Shown in pieces: positions 56,945-64,000 of a stretch of DNA of 64,000 nucleotides. The DNA is from Desulfovibrio ferrophilus (GTDB lineage Bacteria > Desulfobacterota > Desulfovibrionia > Desulfovibrionales > Desulfovibrionaceae). Numbering within the stretch: position 1 is the stretch's first letter; each line of letters starts with the position of its first letter. Position numbers and translations under genes: made by a program. The notes below the pieces were generated by a model. The model searched no databases, was not told the origin of the DNA, and saw only the letters and a program-made list of their open reading frames with translations. The stretch lies in the NCBI RefSeq assembly GCF_003966735.1, contig NZ_AP017378.1, positions 1,225,501 through 1,289,500 on the forward strand, given 5' to 3'.

Positions 56945-57652
56945 CTAGAACGGCCAGACATTTTCCAAAATTCGTGTCAACCAGCCAGGGCGCTGCTTGT
57001 CGGCAAGAACGCCCTGCCCGTAGTACTCGATCTTGGCATCGGCAAGATAGGTCGAAGAGATGGAGTTATTGGGTGTGATATCCTTGGCCCGGGCCAATCC
57101 GCGAACCACAAGTATCTGAGTTTCATTGTTAACCTTGATCTCGCGGGCGCCTTCAATTTGCAGCAGGCCACCGGGGAGAACTCGCACCACCCGCGCAGCC
57201 AAGGTCGCTGACACAGTGGATTCACGATTGGTCTCGCCTTCGCCCTCAAAACCAGTGGTCGCACTGGATTGAATCATCGGAGTAGCACCAACGGCTCCCG
57301 ACAAGCCCACAGATTGCCCCAGCGGAATCAAGGCCGCTTCATCCTTGCCAAACCAGTTGCTGATACCCAAATTCATGCTGGACTTGCGGTCCGCGGTGGT
57401 ATCCGCCTTATGCTTGCCGCTGGAGGTCTCAATAATGTTGACCATCACGACATCCCCAACGTTACGAGCCCGGTTGTCACCAAACAGATAGTTGGCCTCT
57501 CCGGGATCGAAGAGGGAACCGGGATTTTCACGTGCTGGCGGTGCTTCGGCTATGGGGGCCGTCAACACCGGCGACGGCGCGGCATTGCGCTGAGCCGTCT
57601 GACAACCGCTCAGGGCCAGGATGCAGATCATCGCCATCATCAAAGTCTTCAT
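56945..57652 (-). CDS. flgH: Flagellar L-ring lipoprotein FlgH
   Basis: Outer-membrane L-ring lipoprotein of 235 residues. Lipobox LALSGC (Cys about residue 17), then [27 protein letters not shown] and the late [16 protein letters not shown] and [25 protein letters not shown] lies 7 bases before ATG 57652, which is preferred over a TTG two codons upstream. Confidence 0.96.
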   Translation of the reverse strand: MKTLMMAMICILALSGCQTAQRNAAPSPVLTAPIAEAPPARENPGSLFDPGEANYLFGDNRARNVGDVVMVNIIETSSGKHKADTTADRKSSMNLGISNWFGKDEAALIPLGQSVGLSGAVGATPMIQSSATTGFEGEGETNRESTVSATLAARVVRVLPGGLLQIEGAREIKVNNETQILVVRGLARAKDITPNNSISSTYLADAKIEYYGQGVLADKQRPGWLTRILENVWPF

Positions 57653-57677
57653 ATTCAAACTCCTTCACTGTCGCCGA

Positions 57678-58670
57678 TCATCGGACCACAACAGTGTGCG
57701 CATCACGGATTTCGGCCGCAATTTCACGCTTACTGGAAAGATTCTCCACCAAAATTCGTTGCCCAAGCTTGCCGTCGCTCAGAGCTTTTGCACTGGCGGT
57801 CAGGCGGACATACTGGCCCTGAAAGACCAGGGTCAGGATATCGCCTCGGCTCACCAGGGGCACATCTTCAAGATTGTCCTGATACAGCACCTCACCTGCA
57901 CCGACGGAGCGTTGCACGCGCTGTCCGAAGCTGCGTCCATCCCAGAGTTCACCGCGCAGGTAGGCAGCGTTCTTGCGCTTGAAACCAACGGCATCGGGAG
58001 TCAAACGTTCCCGGGAATTGATGGGCCTAAGGGCGCAGGGTACATTCAACCATTGATCCAGGAACACGCCTCCGGTGTACCGGCGCTTCGCGTTGCCCCC
58101 AGCATCCATCTCGGTCAGTTGCAAGGACAGCCGCCCAGGTTCGAAGCGTCCAGCCACGGACACCTCGATGTTGCTTTGCCTGTCACTCAAAAAGACCTGC
58201 CTGGGCAGACGAAAATCTCGCAGACTCACTTCGCCACGCAGGCCTGAAATCCTGGAGGTCAGCGCCTGAACGACCTGGCGTTCCAACTCGGGACCATCAA
58301 TGACTTTTCCGCCCCGCTGAATCACAAGATGACCGGAAGTCACGCACAAAGCAGCGACATCCCCAAGATAATAGCGCAGCATCTTGGTTAACTTCTCAGT
58401 CGTGACGGTGTGCTGTTTTCCCTGCTCTTCGGGGGCACTCCACAACTCGATAGCCGCAAGACGTTCCCACTGCTGCGCGGGCAAATCACCCACGGGATGG
58501 GCAATTTCACCAAGAGTCACTCGAGTTCCGTGTGCCACAGCGGCGGTTCCCAATGTCAGGCGCCAGGAAGCTTCCACCGTCGCGGCCAGGGCCGTCCCTG
58601 CGAAAAGCAGCATGGCAAACCACAACAGGACTGTGGCCATGATCTTGAGATGTCGCTGATAACTATGCAT
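57678..58670 (-). CDS. flgA: Flagellar P-ring assembly chaperone FlgA
   Basis: Periplasmic chaperone for P-ring formation, 330 residues. The signal peptide ends FAGTALAA. The C-terminal SAF domain shows SRERLTPDAVGFKRKN, GEVLYQDNLEDVPLVSRGDIL and the closing QRILVENLSSKREIAAEIRD. The N-terminal half is longer than in E. coli FlgA (219 residues), as in many Deltaproteobacteria. It lies 23 bases after flgG. Confidence 0.93.
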   Translation of the reverse strand: MHSYQRHLKIMATVLLWFAMLLFAGTALAATVEASWRLTLGTAAVAHGTRVTLGEIAHPVGDLPAQQWERLAAIELWSAPEEQGKQHTVTTEKLTKMLRYYLGDVAALCVTSGHLVIQRGGKVIDGPELERQVVQALTSRISGLRGEVSLRDFRLPRQVFLSDRQSNIEVSVAGRFEPGRLSLQLTEMDAGGNAKRRYTGGVFLDQWLNVPCALRPINSRERLTPDAVGFKRKNAAYLRGELWDGRSFGQRVQRSVGAGEVLYQDNLEDVPLVSRGDILTLVFQGQYVRLTASAKALSDGKLGQRILVENLSSKREIAAEIRDAHTVVVR

Positions 58671-58693
58671 GTCTTTACTCCCGCCCAGTCAGG

Positions 58694-59476
58694 CTATCGC
58701 TTGATCTGGTTTGCGGTTTGCAGCATCTGGTCAGAGGTTGTCACGGCCTTGGAGTTCACTTCGTACGCACGCTGAGCCACGATCATCTGGACCATCTCGT
58801 CGACGATTTCGACGTTGGACATCTCCAGGAAACCCTGAGCGATGGTTCCAACATTGTCCTCACCGGCTGTTCCCTCGGTAGCTGCACCAGAGGCCTCAGT
58901 CTGCGAATAGAGGTTCTTGCCCATGGAGTTGAGGCCCGCATTATTAATGAAGGTGTAAAGTGGAATGTCGGTGGCTGCGAGTTCTTCACCAGCACTGTCC
59001 AAAGCGGAGATATGACCGTTTTCCGTGACCACGATATTCTTGGTCTCCGTGGGCACGGTAAATTCCGGTTGCAGTACATACCCATTGGCCGTGACGACCC
59101 GGCCCTCGTTATCCAGCTTGAACGCTCCAGCGCGTGTGTAAGCCAACTCACCGTTGACCTCCACCTGGAAAAACCCTTCTCCCTCGACCACGAGATCCAG
59201 GGCATTACCCGTGTTCTCAAAATCACCCTGCGTAAAGAACTTGTGCACCGTCGTGGGTTTGACACCCATACCAACCTGCATGCCCGTGGGAATCAGATTG
59301 CCGGCCTCGGTAGGGGAACCCGCAATCTTCATGCTTTGGTACATGAGGTCCTCAAACTCGGCCCTGCTCTTCTTGAACCCGATGGTGTTCACGTTGGCCA
59401 GGTTGTTGGAAATAACGTCGATATTGAGCTGCTGGGCGACCATTCCCGTCGCGGCAGTCCACAGAGATCGCATCAT
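58694..59476 (-). CDS. flgG: Flagellar distal rod protein FlgG
   Basis: A 260-residue rod protein: MMRSLWTAATGMVAQQLNIDVISNNLANVNTIGFKKSRAEF-type start (seen at residues 1-41), GEGFFQVEVNGELAYTRAGAF, and the C-terminal SNVEIVDEMVQMIVAQRAYEVNSK helix with 20-residue conservation. It lies 16 bases after flgF and is standard in length. Confidence 0.96.
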   Translation of the reverse strand: MMRSLWTAATGMVAQQLNIDVISNNLANVNTIGFKKSRAEFEDLMYQSMKIAGSPTEAGNLIPTGMQVGMGVKPTTVHKFFTQGDFENTGNALDLVVEGEGFFQVEVNGELAYTRAGAFKLDNEGRVVTANGYVLQPEFTVPTETKNIVVTENGHISALDSAGEELAATDIPLYTFINNAGLNSMGKNLYSQTEASGAATEGTAGEDNVGTIAQGFLEMSNVEIVDEMVQMIVAQRAYEVNSKAVTTSDQMLQTANQIKR

Positions 59477-59492
59477 GGCTGGATCCTCCTAA

Positions 59493-60275
59493 CTATTGGT
59501 TCGAGCCAACCTTCATGATGGCCTTGGTATCGGTTTCACCTGTCGTGCTAATCACCTTCTGATAGGCTTCAAAAGCACGCTGGGTTTCGATCATATTCAC
59601 CATCTCGGTCACGACTTCGACATTGGGTGCTTCAAGATATCCCTGAGCTATGGTCCCATTTTCGACAGGCCGCTCAACCGCAGATCCTTCTGCAACAGGT
59701 TCGTAATAGCTGTTGCCAAACTTCTGCAGACCTTCGAGGTCGACTATGTCCACGAATTGCAACGTGTCGATGACATCGCCATCGGCTGAGATATTACCCA
59801 AACCGTCAATGCTGATACGGGTGTTTGGTGGCAACTCAATGGGGCCACCCTCGCCCAGAACGGCATTACCTACCCCGTCCACCAACTGGCCTTCGGCCGT
59901 CATGCTGAAAGCCCCATTACGGGTGTAATAATCCTTTCCATCGCCACTTCGGACCTTGAAGAAGCCGTCACCCGAAACAGCCACGTCCAATTCATTGTTC
60001 GTCTGTTTCAGGCTGCCCTGAGTAAACTCGATTTTGGACACGGCAATACGCGGCTTGGCGTAATAATCCGGCGCAGGAAACAACGGCTTTGACCGCAGAT
60101 GCATCATGGGCTCACGGATGTCATCATGAGCATAATGCTCGAAAACGTCCTTGAACGCCTGACGATCGCGCTTGTAGCCGGTTGTGTTCACGTTCGCCAA
60201 ATTGTTGGCGATGATGTTCAAGCGATGTTCCTGGGTCATTGCCCCGAACATGGCGGTATACATGCTTTGTTGCAT
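59493..60275 (-). CDS. flgF: Flagellar basal-body rod protein FlgF
   Basis: A 260-residue proximal rod protein with NIIANNLANVNTTGYKRDRQ near the N-terminus, DVAVSGDGFFKVRSGDGKDY, and the C-terminal VTEMVNMIETQRAFEAYQKV. It is first in the leftward operon flgF-G-A-H-I-J-N-K-L-csrA-fliW. ATG 60275 has GGAGGG. A sigma-54 promoter lies about 40 bases upstream. Confidence 0.95.
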   Translation of the reverse strand: MQQSMYTAMFGAMTQEHRLNIIANNLANVNTTGYKRDRQAFKDVFEHYAHDDIREPMMHLRSKPLFPAPDYYAKPRIAVSKIEFTQGSLKQTNNELDVAVSGDGFFKVRSGDGKDYYTRNGAFSMTAEGQLVDGVGNAVLGEGGPIELPPNTRISIDGLGNISADGDVIDTLQFVDIVDLEGLQKFGNSYYEPVAEGSAVERPVENGTIAQGYLEAPNVEVVTEMVNMIETQRAFEAYQKVISTTGETDTKAIMKVGSNQ

Positions 60276-60315
60276 GATCTGGCCCTCCGTGGGGTTTTAT
60301 CCTGCCCACTCAGAA

Positions 60316-60332
60316 GCAAGTTCCGCGCCAAG
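60316..60332 (-). promoter_or_regulatory. Sigma-54 promoter of the flgF operon
   Basis: On the minus strand TTGGCGCGGAACTTGCT matches the sigma-54 consensus (TTGGCACG, four bases, TTGCT) at all but one position, with GG and GC ten bases apart. It lies 41 bases upstream of the flgF start and would drive the rod/ring/junction operon. Confidence 0.85.
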
Positions 60333-60488
60333 CTCAAAAAGATAATCCCCCGTGTGCCCATCTTAAGAATTAATTCAATTAATTCATAATATTAAGCAAT
60401 TACCAACTCACTTTACATAGAGGAAACTTCAAGACGAGAATTCGACAAACGACGAAAGACTGGCGCACAGAACAAACAGCACGCAGCA

Positions 60489-60520
60489 AAAAAAATCCCG
60501 AAGCGTTAACGCTTCGGGAT
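60489..60520 (-). terminator. Terminator after the solute-binding protein gene
   Basis: ATCCCGAAGCG and CGCTTCGGGAT form an 11-bp perfect stem around TTAA and run into a T-tract on the minus strand. Confidence 0.93.
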
Positions 60521-60550
60521 CGGCTGTTTACAATTAACTCAACCAGCCAA

Positions 60551-61330
60551 TCAATTCAGACCATACCGCCTATAAATTCTTTCAAAAGTTCCATCTTCTT
60601 TCATTGATTTCAGAATAATATCGAATTCATCGGCAATGCGTTCATTCATACTTTTTTTGGAAAAAGCCACGTAGGTCGGAGAAAAGTCCAAGGCATATTC
60701 AGCCCCGGTATCAGTATTGAAGACTATATCGATATCATCGGCCAAATCCATTTGTTCCAATAAATAAAGAATTGGGACACGAACCCCGATGAACATGTCA
60801 ATCCTGTCAGCCATAAGCATTCGAAAACTAAGCTCGATTTGATATACCTCCTCAATGGACTTGAAACGTCCTTCCTGAAGAGCTCTGTCCATTGCCATCC
60901 CATAATAATAGCCTCTACCTACTCCCAACCTGAAGTCTTGAGCGTTCCCAAGCCCCTCATCCAAAGTGAAATGCTTCTCGGCACGCTTGAAAGCGAAGAC
61001 CTCCTCCAGATAGATATTTTCATAGGGGTAATGAAGATAGGCTGCCCGCTCTGAATTGTAGCCAGCATCTACGATGGCATCGGCGCTGCCACTTCGCACC
61101 ATCTCCAGAGCGCGCTTCCAGGGAACAAAGTCCACCACTGCGTCATGTCCCAAACGCCGAAGAGCCTCAAGGGCAATTTCCATATTCAACCCGGTCGGCT
61201 GCCCCTGGGCATCGGGATACTCAAGGGGTGGGCTATTCAAAGTCACAAGCCTCAGTGTCTTGGCATGCAAAATCTCAGGAATTTGAAAAAGAAAGACAAG
61301 AATCAACACAATCATCCAGAATCTTTTCAC
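60551..61330 (-). CDS. Periplasmic solute-binding protein (SBP_bac_3 type)
   Basis: A 259-residue exported protein of the family 3 solute-binding type (as in amino-acid ABC transporters): signal peptide ending ILHA, then LRLVTLNSPPLEYPDAQG, GLNMEIALEALRRLGHD and GSADAIVDAGYNSERAAYL. GGAGG lies 5 bases before GTG 61330, preferred over a TTG at 61351. No permease or ATPase gene is adjacent, so it is an orphan, possibly a sensor partner. Ligand unknown. Confidence 0.88.
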   Translation of the reverse strand: MKRFWMIVLILVFLFQIPEILHAKTLRLVTLNSPPLEYPDAQGQPTGLNMEIALEALRRLGHDAVVDFVPWKRALEMVRSGSADAIVDAGYNSERAAYLHYPYENIYLEEVFAFKRAEKHFTLDEGLGNAQDFRLGVGRGYYYGMAMDRALQEGRFKSIEEVYQIELSFRMLMADRIDMFIGVRVPILYLLEQMDLADDIDIVFNTDTGAEYALDFSPTYVAFSKKSMNERIADEFDIILKSMKEDGTFERIYRRYGLN

Positions 61331-61481
61331 CGAGACCTCCGACGAACTCAAACGTATTCCTTTGAACTCCGACTCCCATATATATTGATATTAGTACCAT
61401 TACCACCGATCCATCTCTCTTCACAATTCCCAACAGCCGCATAAATACTTGGCTGACGCGAAAATTACTGGCATCATAGAC

Positions 61482-61509
61482 TTGACAAGCTCGTGATTTT
61501 TGCTATTCA
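61482..61509 (+). promoter_or_regulatory. Sigma-70 promoter of tRNA-Gly
   Basis: TTGACA (61482-61487) and TATTCA (61504-61509) are separated by 16 bases, about 40 bases before the tRNA. The -35 matches consensus fully; the -10 is partial. Confidence 0.6.
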
Positions 61510-61549
61510 CCCTTGTCCCCGATCATTGTTGGGGAAAGGTGTTTTGGAG

Positions 61550-61624
61550 GCGGGTGTAACTCAGTGGTAGAGTGTTAGCTTCCCAAGCTGAAGGTCGCGA
61601 GTTCAAGTCTCGTCTCCCGCTCCA
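61550..61624 (+). tRNA. tRNA-Gly (anticodon CCC)
   Basis: A 75-base tRNA with acceptor arms GCGGGTG and CTCCCGC (one T-T mismatch), D-arm AACTCAGTGGTAGAGTG, anticodon loop TTCCCAA giving CCC, T-loop GTTCAAGTC, and an encoded CCA end. It lies upstream of rimP in the position of metY in E. coli. Confidence 0.95.
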
Positions 61625-61658
61625 TTAACTTCAACCCTCTCGTTTTCTAACAGATACG

Positions 61659-61685
61659 AGTGGACCCTGTGGTCCACTTTTTTAT
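61659..61685 (+). terminator. Terminator between tRNA-Gly and rimP
   Basis: AGTGGACC pairs with GGTCCACT around CTGT and is followed by seven T residues. It ends only about 17 bases before the rimP start codon. Confidence 0.9.
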
Positions 61686-61701
61686 TTTCTGGCGGTAAGT
61701 C

Positions 61702-62196
61702 ATGATCGCACCGAACATCATCAAGGAACTGACAGGGCTTGTTGCCCCCATGGCCGAGGCCATGGGACTCACCCTGTGGGGCATAGAGTCGTCCAGTGAC
61801 GACTGGCGTGCTATCCTGCGCATTTATGTTGATACGGATGACGGCGTGGACGTAAGTCAATGCGCCTCCCTGTCGCGAGACATCTCCGTGATGCTTGATG
61901 TCGAGGACATCATTCCCGACAGCTTCAGCCTTGAAGTCTCCTCTCCCGGACTGAACAGACCGTTCTTCAGCACGGAGCAGATGCAAGGCTACGAAGGGCA
62001 ACAACTTAAATTGAGACTGCACGAGCCTTTTGAGGGTTCCAAAAGTTTCATCGGCGCACTGAAGACTGTGGAAGAGCAGCGCTTCACCATTATCCTTGAG
62101 GACGGTGGTGACGAACTGACATTCGGCTTCGACGAAATAAAAAGAGTCCGAATTCGTTACCAGTTTCCCGCAAAGAACACGGGAAGAAAGGCATAA
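61702..62196 (+). CDS. rimP: Ribosome maturation factor RimP
   Basis: 30S assembly factor of 164 residues, with the N-terminal core MAEAMGLTLWGIE, LRIYVDTDDGVDVSQCASLSRDI and EVSSPGLNRPFFSTEQ. GGCGGTAAGTC precedes ATG 61702. It leads rimP-nusA-ylxR-infB. The intrinsic terminator directly upstream makes its transcript origin unclear. Confidence 0.95.
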   Translation: MIAPNIIKELTGLVAPMAEAMGLTLWGIESSSDDWRAILRIYVDTDDGVDVSQCASLSRDISVMLDVEDIIPDSFSLEVSSPGLNRPFFSTEQMQGYEGQQLKLRLHEPFEGSKSFIGALKTVEEQRFTIILEDGGDELTFGFDEIKRVRIRYQFPAKNTGRKA

Positions 62197-62249
62197 ACCG
62201 TCAATCCCCGGCCACGCCGGGAGCGTCGGAAGCTTCTGGAGGATTTTCC

Positions 62250-63620
62250 ATGAGCATGGAACTGAGAAAAGCCATCGATCAGATCAGCAAGGACAAGGGC
62301 ATCGACCGCGACTTGCTCGTAGACACGCTTGAGGAAGCTGTTCGCACTTCCGTTATGCGCAAGTTCGGAGACGAAATCGACATCGAAGTCTCTTTTAACG
62401 AAGAAGACGGCGAAATCGAAGTCTATCAGTTCAAGGCTGTAGTCGAAGAGGTCGAAGACGAGGGCACCGAGATCACTCTCGCAGATGCCCAACAACACGA
62501 CCCCGGCGCACAGATGGATGACGAACTCGGCTTCCGCCTGAAGGTGGAAGATCTGGGCCGCATTGCTGCCCAGTCTGCCAAACAGGTCATCATCCAGCGC
62601 ATGCGTGATGCCGAGCAGGAAATCATCTACGAAGAATACAAGGACCGCATTGGCGAAATCGCCAGCGGTATCATCCAACGCCGCGACAAAATGGGCTGGA
62701 TCATCAATCTGGGCCGCACCGAAGCGTTGTTGCCCAAGGATGAGCAGATTCCCCGCGAGCGTTACAAACGTGGCGACCGTGTACAGGCCTTCATGATTGA
62801 CGTGCGCCGTGAAGGACGTGGCCCTCAGGTCATCGTCTCTCGCTCGCACCCTGACTACATGATTACCCTGTTCAAGCGCGAAGTGCCCGAAGTTGCCGAC
62901 AACACCGTGAGCATCATTGGTGTCGCCCGGGACCCGGGAAGCCGAGCCAAGGTGGCGGTGACCTCTCACGACCGTGATGTAGATCCTGTGGGCGCCTGTG
63001 TAGGCATCCGTGGCTCCCGCATCCAGAACGTGGTTCAGGAACTTCGCGGCGAACGCATCGACATCGTTGTCTGGAGTCCGGACGTGGCTACCTACGCTGT
63101 GAACGCCCTTTCTCCAGCCATCATCACCCGCATCACTGTGGATGAAGAAGAGAAGATGCTGGAAGTGGTCGTTCCCGATGATCAGCTCACCCTGGCCATT
63201 GGACGCAAAGGACAAAACGTCAAGCTCGCTTCCAAACTGCTTGACTGGAAGATCGATATTTTCACCGAGAGCCGTTATGGCGAATTGCACGCAGAGCTTC
63301 AGTCTCTGGAGCAGATCGCCAGTGTGGCCGAAATCCCCGTCGAAAAGTTCATCGTTGCGGGCTACGATTCCATGGAAAAACTCGTCACTGCCAGCGACGA
63401 ACAGCTCCAGGAAATCGAGTCCATCACCGAGGACAAAGTCGGGGACATCCGTTCCGCCATCAACTTGCTCAACTCGTTCCATTCCCAGGCTGCTGCTCAC
63501 GAAGAGCAGGACGGCCTGAAGGACGAGGAAAAGGCTCCTGCCACCGAGGCAGGAGAAGAGTCAGAGGCTGATGAACAGGCAGAAAAGCCTGTCGACGCTA
63601 CGGATGAATCTGCCGAGTAA
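62250..63620 (+). CDS. nusA: Transcription termination/antitermination factor NusA
   Basis: RNA polymerase-bound elongation factor, 456 residues: N-terminal RNAP-binding domain, S1 domain (GWIINLGRTEALLPKDEQ), tandem KH domains (GIRGSRIQNVVQELRGERID, AIGRKGQNVKLASKLL), one C-terminal helix-hairpin-helix segment and a very acidic tail (roughly residues 415-456). GGAGGATTTTCC precedes ATG 62250. Second in the rimP operon. Confidence 0.97.
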   Translation: MSMELRKAIDQISKDKGIDRDLLVDTLEEAVRTSVMRKFGDEIDIEVSFNEEDGEIEVYQFKAVVEEVEDEGTEITLADAQQHDPGAQMDDELGFRLKVEDLGRIAAQSAKQVIIQRMRDAEQEIIYEEYKDRIGEIASGIIQRRDKMGWIINLGRTEALLPKDEQIPRERYKRGDRVQAFMIDVRREGRGPQVIVSRSHPDYMITLFKREVPEVADNTVSIIGVARDPGSRAKVAVTSHDRDVDPVGACVGIRGSRIQNVVQELRGERIDIVVWSPDVATYAVNALSPAIITRITVDEEEKMLEVVVPDDQLTLAIGRKGQNVKLASKLLDWKIDIFTESRYGELHAELQSLEQIASVAEIPVEKFIVAGYDSMEKLVTASDEQLQEIESITEDKVGDIRSAINLLNSFHSQAAAHEEQDGLKDEEKAPATEAGEESEADEQAEKPVDATDESAE

Positions 63621-63641
63621 CCCTGAGGGTACGGCAGGCAA

Positions 63642-63896
63642 ATGAAGAGACGAAACGGACCCGACATGAACGACGGCCAATCAAAACATGTTCCGGTCCG
63701 GATGTGCGTCATCTGCCGCAGAAGATTCCCCAAGCGGGAGTTGACGCGATACATCTGCCCCGCCGGTGCGCAGGGCCCGGTTCAGGACGAATCCCAGATT
63801 CTTCCTGGACGAGGCTACTACCTGTGTACCGATGAGGCATGCGAAATACGATTAAGTAAATACAAGGGCTGGCAAAGGGCGCCAAGGGGTAAATAA
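63642..63896 (+). CDS. ylxR: YlxR/DUF448 RNA-binding protein
   Basis: An 84-residue protein of the YlxR (RnpM) family: MCVICRRRFPKRELTRYI and the GRGYYLC motif, typical of a small RNA-binding domain. The ribosome binding site is weak; an internal ATG at 63666 is an alternative. It lies in its usual place between nusA and infB and overlaps infB by one base (TAATG). Confidence 0.93.
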   Translation: MKRRNGPDMNDGQSKHVPVRMCVICRRRFPKRELTRYICPAGAQGPVQDESQILPGRGYYLCTDEACEIRLSKYKGWQRAPRGK

Positions 63897-64000
63897 TGAC
63901 GGATAAGCTTCGGGTAAAAGACATTTCTGCAGAACTTGGAATTAGTAACAAGGAACTTCTCCAGGCATGTCGCGAATTGGACATTCCGGTGAAGAGCCAT
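63896..64000 (+). CDS. infB: Translation initiation factor IF-2 (5' end only)
   Basis: Only the first 35 codons lie in the window. They read MTDKLRVKDISAELGISNKE and continue to LDIPVKSH, which is the IF-2 N-terminal domain. The start ATG shares one base with the ylxR stop, indicating translational coupling. Confidence 0.93.
   Translation, partial: MTDKLRVKDISAELGISNKELLQACRELDIPVKSH

Larger units (their letters stand above)
60276..60550. other. Intergenic region upstream of flgF
   Basis: Besides the sigma-54 element and the terminator of the solute-binding gene, this region holds an A+T-rich stretch (60365-60400, many AATTAA repeats on both strands) that could take an activator or bending protein. 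No gene is visible. Confidence 0.5.

Noticed and set aside
62157-63500. 447-codon open frame antisense to nusA
   Set aside because: Shadow of nusA; nusA domains are continuous on the plus strand.

Overview
The window is a stretch of bacterial chromosome that looks like a member of the Desulfovibrionaceae (Desulfovibrio/Pseudodesulfovibrio type, Desulfobacterota). The grounds are a G+C-rich core, a flagellar cluster flgF-flgG-flgA-flgH-flgI-flgJ-flgN-flgK-flgL-csrA-fliW facing a small conserved gene plus flgM, a two-subunit 2-oxoacid:ferredoxin oxidoreductase, a paaK plus tandem-ACT pair, and a B12-dependent methionine synthase without reactivation domain. The gene order agrees with what I remember of Desulfovibrio genomes; no database was consulted. 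No rRNA, CRISPR array, integrase or transposase gene was seen. Two tRNA genes (Leu-UAG, Gly-CCC) are present.

Left part (1-13.8 kb): a truncated 6-phosphogluconolactonase, paaK plus ACT protein, terC, then a strikingly A+T-rich two-gene island (about 3.34-4.80 kb) that looks horizontally acquired and whose products I do not recognise. Beyond it a leftward gene run reads metH, thioredoxin-like, ArgA-like acetyltransferase, hpt and a zinc-ribbon/DUF3426 protein, then radA and a small conserved protein. rpoH and a translationally coupled HD-domain gene run rightward. Middle part (13.8-27.6 kb): a TPR lipoprotein and an OM-type lipoprotein, the sugar-phosphate genes rpiB-tkt-glpX, a DsrE-like protein, korAB, ferritin, DUF547, and a three-gene FlgO-type operon with a sigma-28-like promoter.

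Right part (27.7-64 kb): the protein quality-control block tig-clpP-clpX-lon with tRNA-Leu upstream of tig; thiD; genome maintenance genes recD2, recR, ybaB and dnaX; ilvE, der, mtnA, gatB, a DUF4254 protein, mltA and nadK. Next comes the flagellar rod/ring/hook-junction operon, read leftward from a near-consensus sigma-54 promoter, with CsrA/FliW post-transcriptional control at its end and a sigma-28-like promoter in front of the opposing flgM pair. Last is a solute-binding protein and then tRNA-Gly, rimP, nusA, ylxR and the start of infB, the classical transcription/translation operon with tRNA-Gly where enterobacteria carry metY.

The items most worth a second look are the A+T-rich two-gene island, a three-copy family of intergenic long-hairpin repeats with apparent compensatory changes in the inner stem, two sigma-28-like promoters with the same 16-base spacer linking FlgO and FlgM, a FlgJ whose M23 domain has lost its zinc ligands, repeated DGG beta-modules inserted in FlgL and FlgK, and a terminator directly in front of rimP-nusA.
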